DNA from: JAMQPK01 sp963782595
GTDB lineage: Bacteria; Acidobacteriota; Vicinamibacteria; Vicinamibacterales; JAMQPK01
Reading direction: 5' to 3'
DNA length: 64,000 nucleotides
NCBI GenBank assembly: GCA_963782595.1
Contig: CAWAKJ010000002.1
Span: 868,001-932,000, forward strand
Below the pieces are notes generated by a model. That model worked only from the letters and a program-made list of their open reading frames with translations, was not told the DNA's origin and did no database searches. This document shows positions 62,217-64,000 of the stretch, in pieces; within the stretch, counting starts at the first letter, position 1; each line of letters opens with the position of its first letter. The position numbers and the translations under genes were made by a program.

Positions 62217-62450
62217 TTATGGCCTGTCGCGGATGAAGTCGCGTCCGCGGCCTATTTCGGCCATGTTCTTTACCGTGCTGATAACCGGCGTGAAGTCGAG
62301 CGCCGTGTCGAGCGTCCCGCCAAAGACGCCCTTGCGCCTGATGGCTCTGAAAAGCGTCACGAGGGCGATGGCGGCCCCCAGCCACGGCGTCGCGCGCAGG
62401 AGCTTCCGTGTTGTCCGGCGTGTCGCATACTCTTGCAGTTGTCGGCTCAT
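62217..62450 (-). CDS. Small membrane-associated hypothetical protein
   Basis: ATG 62450 begins a 77-residue protein with an arginine-rich N-terminus and a hydrophobic stretch (WLGAAIALVTLFRAI), then a conserved-looking ALDFTPVISTVKNMAEIGRG. It may be a single-pass or amphipathic membrane protein. Two further ATGs (62456, 62462) precede it. I do not recognise a family. Confidence 0.55.
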   Translation of the reverse strand: MSRQLQEYATRRTTRKLLRATPWLGAAIALVTLFRAIRRKGVFGGTLDTALDFTPVISTVKNMAEIGRGRDFIRDRP

Positions 62451-62492
62451 TCCCATGACCATCCGACCAGCAAGACTCGTTCCTCGTTCCTA

Positions 62493-62551
62493 TGGGGCGG
62501 GTCTTGAAGTGTTCTTGTGGGGCGGGTCTTGAACTCCAAGACCGCCCTACG
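62493..62551. repeat. Damaged hairpin of the GTAGGGCGGGTCTT family
   Basis: Two left arms, TGGGGCGGGTCTTG at about 62493 and 62518, face one right arm AAGACCGCCCTAC that has lost a C. The region looks like a duplicated, partly decayed copy of the hairpin at 46215 and 52312. Confidence 0.55.
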
Positions 62552-62556
62552 TACGT

Positions 62557-63150
62557 CTAGGGCCGCGTCGTGCGCACGCTGACCGGGACGACGACCGGCG
62601 CTGTGGCCTGCCGATCGATCCGGTAGCGAACGGTGAGATGACTGGAGGGGCAGCACAGCGGGTCGGTCTCGGTGTAGCGCCCGAAGCCGGCATCGACGGT
62701 GTCGTCCTGGGAAAGGCGAATGGCCCCGCCGATGCTGCCGTCGGTCCGCGAGTCCATCTGTTGTGGCGACAGCGTACCGGCGAACCGGCCATTCACGAAG
62801 ACGAATGGGTTGAAGTCCATCGGCCGGCACATGCCATCTGCGCCCGCCAGGCCGCCGATGATTTCAACGTCCCGCTGGACGATCTGCCGGTCGAACATGC
62901 GAAACGGGACCCAGCCGGCTTTGACGAGCGCGCGCTCGCCTGCGGTGGTATCGAGCAGCGGCGAATACGAGCAGCGCTGGCTGAGCTCGGCAAGCGATTC
63001 GTCCTCCGGCTTCGCGACGGGAATCGCCCGGCCGGCAGCGTTCCAGTTCGACAACGGTCGATCGAGCCACGTTGGCGCCGGCGTCTGCGCGAGAAGAACG
63101 CCACCAAGGAAGAGGGCGAAGACAATCGCGGGTGCAGTAAATGTTCTCAT
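62557..63150 (-). CDS. Secreted protein of unknown function
   Basis: The 197-residue protein has a signal peptide (MRTFTAPAIVFALFLGGVLLAQ), followed by a domain with four cysteines and conserved motifs (VPFRMFDRQIVQRDVEIIGG, CRPMDFNPFVFVNG, SQDDTVDAGFGRYT and LCCPSSHLTVRYRID). It is exported and possibly disulfide-bonded; the paired cysteines CC near the end are notable. No family can be named. Start ATG 63150 follows a TTGGTGG repeat tract and lacks a strong ribosome-binding site. Confidence 0.65.
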   Translation of the reverse strand: MRTFTAPAIVFALFLGGVLLAQTPAPTWLDRPLSNWNAAGRAIPVAKPEDESLAELSQRCSYSPLLDTTAGERALVKAGWVPFRMFDRQIVQRDVEIIGGLAGADGMCRPMDFNPFVFVNGRFAGTLSPQQMDSRTDGSIGGAIRLSQDDTVDAGFGRYTETDPLCCPSSHLTVRYRIDRQATAPVVVPVSVRTTRP

Positions 63151-63178
63151 CGGCCAACCACTAACCACCAACCACCAA

Positions 63179-64000
63179 CTACCCCCTACCAACATCCAGT
63201 TTCGGCAACCAGAATCCCAGCACACCGATTGCCGGCAGAAACGAACACACGTGATACACCATCGTGATGCTCGTGCGATCGGCCAGTTCGCCAAGAACAG
63301 CGGCGCCCACCCCGGCAATGCCGAACGCGAACCCGAAGAACAGCCCGGAAATGGCGCCGACCCGTCCCGGCACCAGCTCCTGACCATAAACAATGATGGC
63401 AGAGAACGCCGACGCAAGGACGAAGCCGATGACGACGGTGAGGATCCGCGTCCAGAAAAGGTTCGCATAAGGAAGCGCGAGCGAGAACGGGAGCACTCCG
63501 AGAATTGACCAGAGAATCACCCTCCTGCGTCCAAAGCGGTCGCCGATGGGCCCGCCGATAATCGTGCCGGCCGCCACAGCGCCAAGGAACAGAAACAGAT
63601 GCACCTGAGCGGCTCGCACCGTCAGGTTGAAGCGCTGGATGAGATAGAACGTGTAGAAGCTCCCGAAGCTCGCGAGATAGATGTATTTCGAAAAGAGCAG
63701 CGCCAGCAGCAGCGCCAGCGCCGTCCGTGTCTGCGCGCTGGACAGGCTGGGAGGTCTTACGACCGACCCTCCCGATGCGGTGAACACGCTCGTCCGCTTA
63801 TACCAGTTGCCCACATTCCACAGGAACAACATTCCCAGAAGCGCCGTCAGCGAAAACCAGGCAACGCTGCGCTGACCGTAGGGCAGCACGAAAAAGGCGG
63901 CGACGAGTGGGCCGATAGCGGATCCCAGATTGCCGCCGACCTGGAAGAAGGCCTGCGCAAATCCGTGGCGCCCGCCCGACGCGAGCCGTGCGACCCGGGA
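63179..64000 (-). CDS. MFS transporter, fosmidomycin-resistance type (cut by right edge)
   Basis: The minus-strand frame runs to the window end. Visible residues include GGRHGFAQAFFQVGGNLGSA, typical of the Fsr-type MFS transporters, then several helices (LALLLALLFSKYIYLASFG, LFLFLGAVAAGTIIGGPIGDRFGRRR, AISGLFFGFAFGIAGVGAAVLG). The loop GDRFGRRR is the MFS signature. It should be an efflux pump, probably for a small organic molecule. The N-terminal half is outside the window. It ends 28 bases before the secreted protein gene begins. Confidence 0.85.
   Translation of the reverse strand, partial: SRVARLASGGRHGFAQAFFQVGGNLGSAIGPLVAAFFVLPYGQRSVAWFSLTALLGMLFLWNVGNWYKRTSVFTASGGSVVRPPSLSSAQTRTALALLLALLFSKYIYLASFGSFYTFYLIQRFNLTVRAAQVHLFLFLGAVAAGTIIGGPIGDRFGRRRVILWSILGVLPFSLALPYANLFWTRILTVVIGFVLASAFSAIIVYGQELVPGRVGAISGLFFGFAFGIAGVGAAVLGELADRTSITMVYHVCSFLPAIGVLGFWLPKLDVGRG

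Overview
This is a GC-rich, densely coded chromosomal segment, most likely from an uncultured or little-studied member of the Acidobacteriota, probably of the Vicinamibacteria type. That placement is inferred from gene content: Oar-like TonB-dependent receptors with an N-terminal carboxypeptidase-regulatory domain, a Ser/Thr kinase fused to TolB-like and TPR regions, the DUF1587/1592/1588/1585 plus DUF1552 pair, DUF6152/DUF6644 genes, secreted DUF3500 and DUF4139 proteins, and many Tat-exported or lipobox proteins. It is a Gram-negative cell plan. No rRNA, tRNA, CRISPR array, prophage or transposase gene was seen.

Layout. 1-4.2 kb: edge of an AAA+ ATPase gene, an outer-membrane protein, a DUF4126 protein, a small membrane protein overlapping it on the other strand, ArfB ribosome rescue factor, and a large unidentified lipoprotein. 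4.2-13.1 kb: the most interesting locus, a tightly packed minus-strand operon of Ser/Thr kinase, a two-module membrane protein, a DyP peroxidase-membrane-patatin fusion, and a catalase-like haem protein, with junctions of 3 nt, 8 nt and an ATGA overlap. 13.2-18.9 kb: Oar-like receptor divergent from a cytochrome c-PQQ dehydrogenase, then a 2Fe-2S ferredoxin. 19-27.4 kb: orphan Phd antitoxin with a broken VapC remnant, RF3, an ABC-F ATPase, ClpS-ClpA and a DUF2235 membrane hydrolase. 27.4-33.3 kb: DUF1592 and DUF1552 proteins and an ankyrin protein in one coupled unit. 33.3-41.4 kb: three sigma-70-like factors, one coupled to a zinc-finger anti-sigma factor, plus DUF4139, DUF3500, a lactonase-type propeller and a bicupin. 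41.5-49.4 kb: a two-gene envelope cassette, a TldD/TldE pair with Tat-exported TldD, DUF6152/DUF6644, a propeller protein, a methyltransferase and a GNAT enzyme. 49.5-64 kb: a MITE-like element, a YjbR-like protein, HupE/UreJ plus metallo-beta-lactamase fold protein, a trypsin-like protease, arginine decarboxylase, a nucleotide kinase-like gene, an M28 peptidase, a dynamin-like GTPase, a second large TonB-dependent receptor, and an MFS transporter cut by the right edge.

How the genes work together. The 4-13 kb operon joins a signalling kinase to three membrane or haem proteins whose recognisable activities are peroxidation, lipid hydrolysis and (possibly) hydroperoxide conversion. A kinase-controlled membrane lipid-peroxide or oxylipin system is a reasonable but untested reading.

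The second theme is small dispersed palindromic repeats. At least five families, plus two MITE-like elements with 26-bp inverted termini, sit in the intergenic gaps, and several have been captured as coding sequence at the ends of genes or inside one gene.
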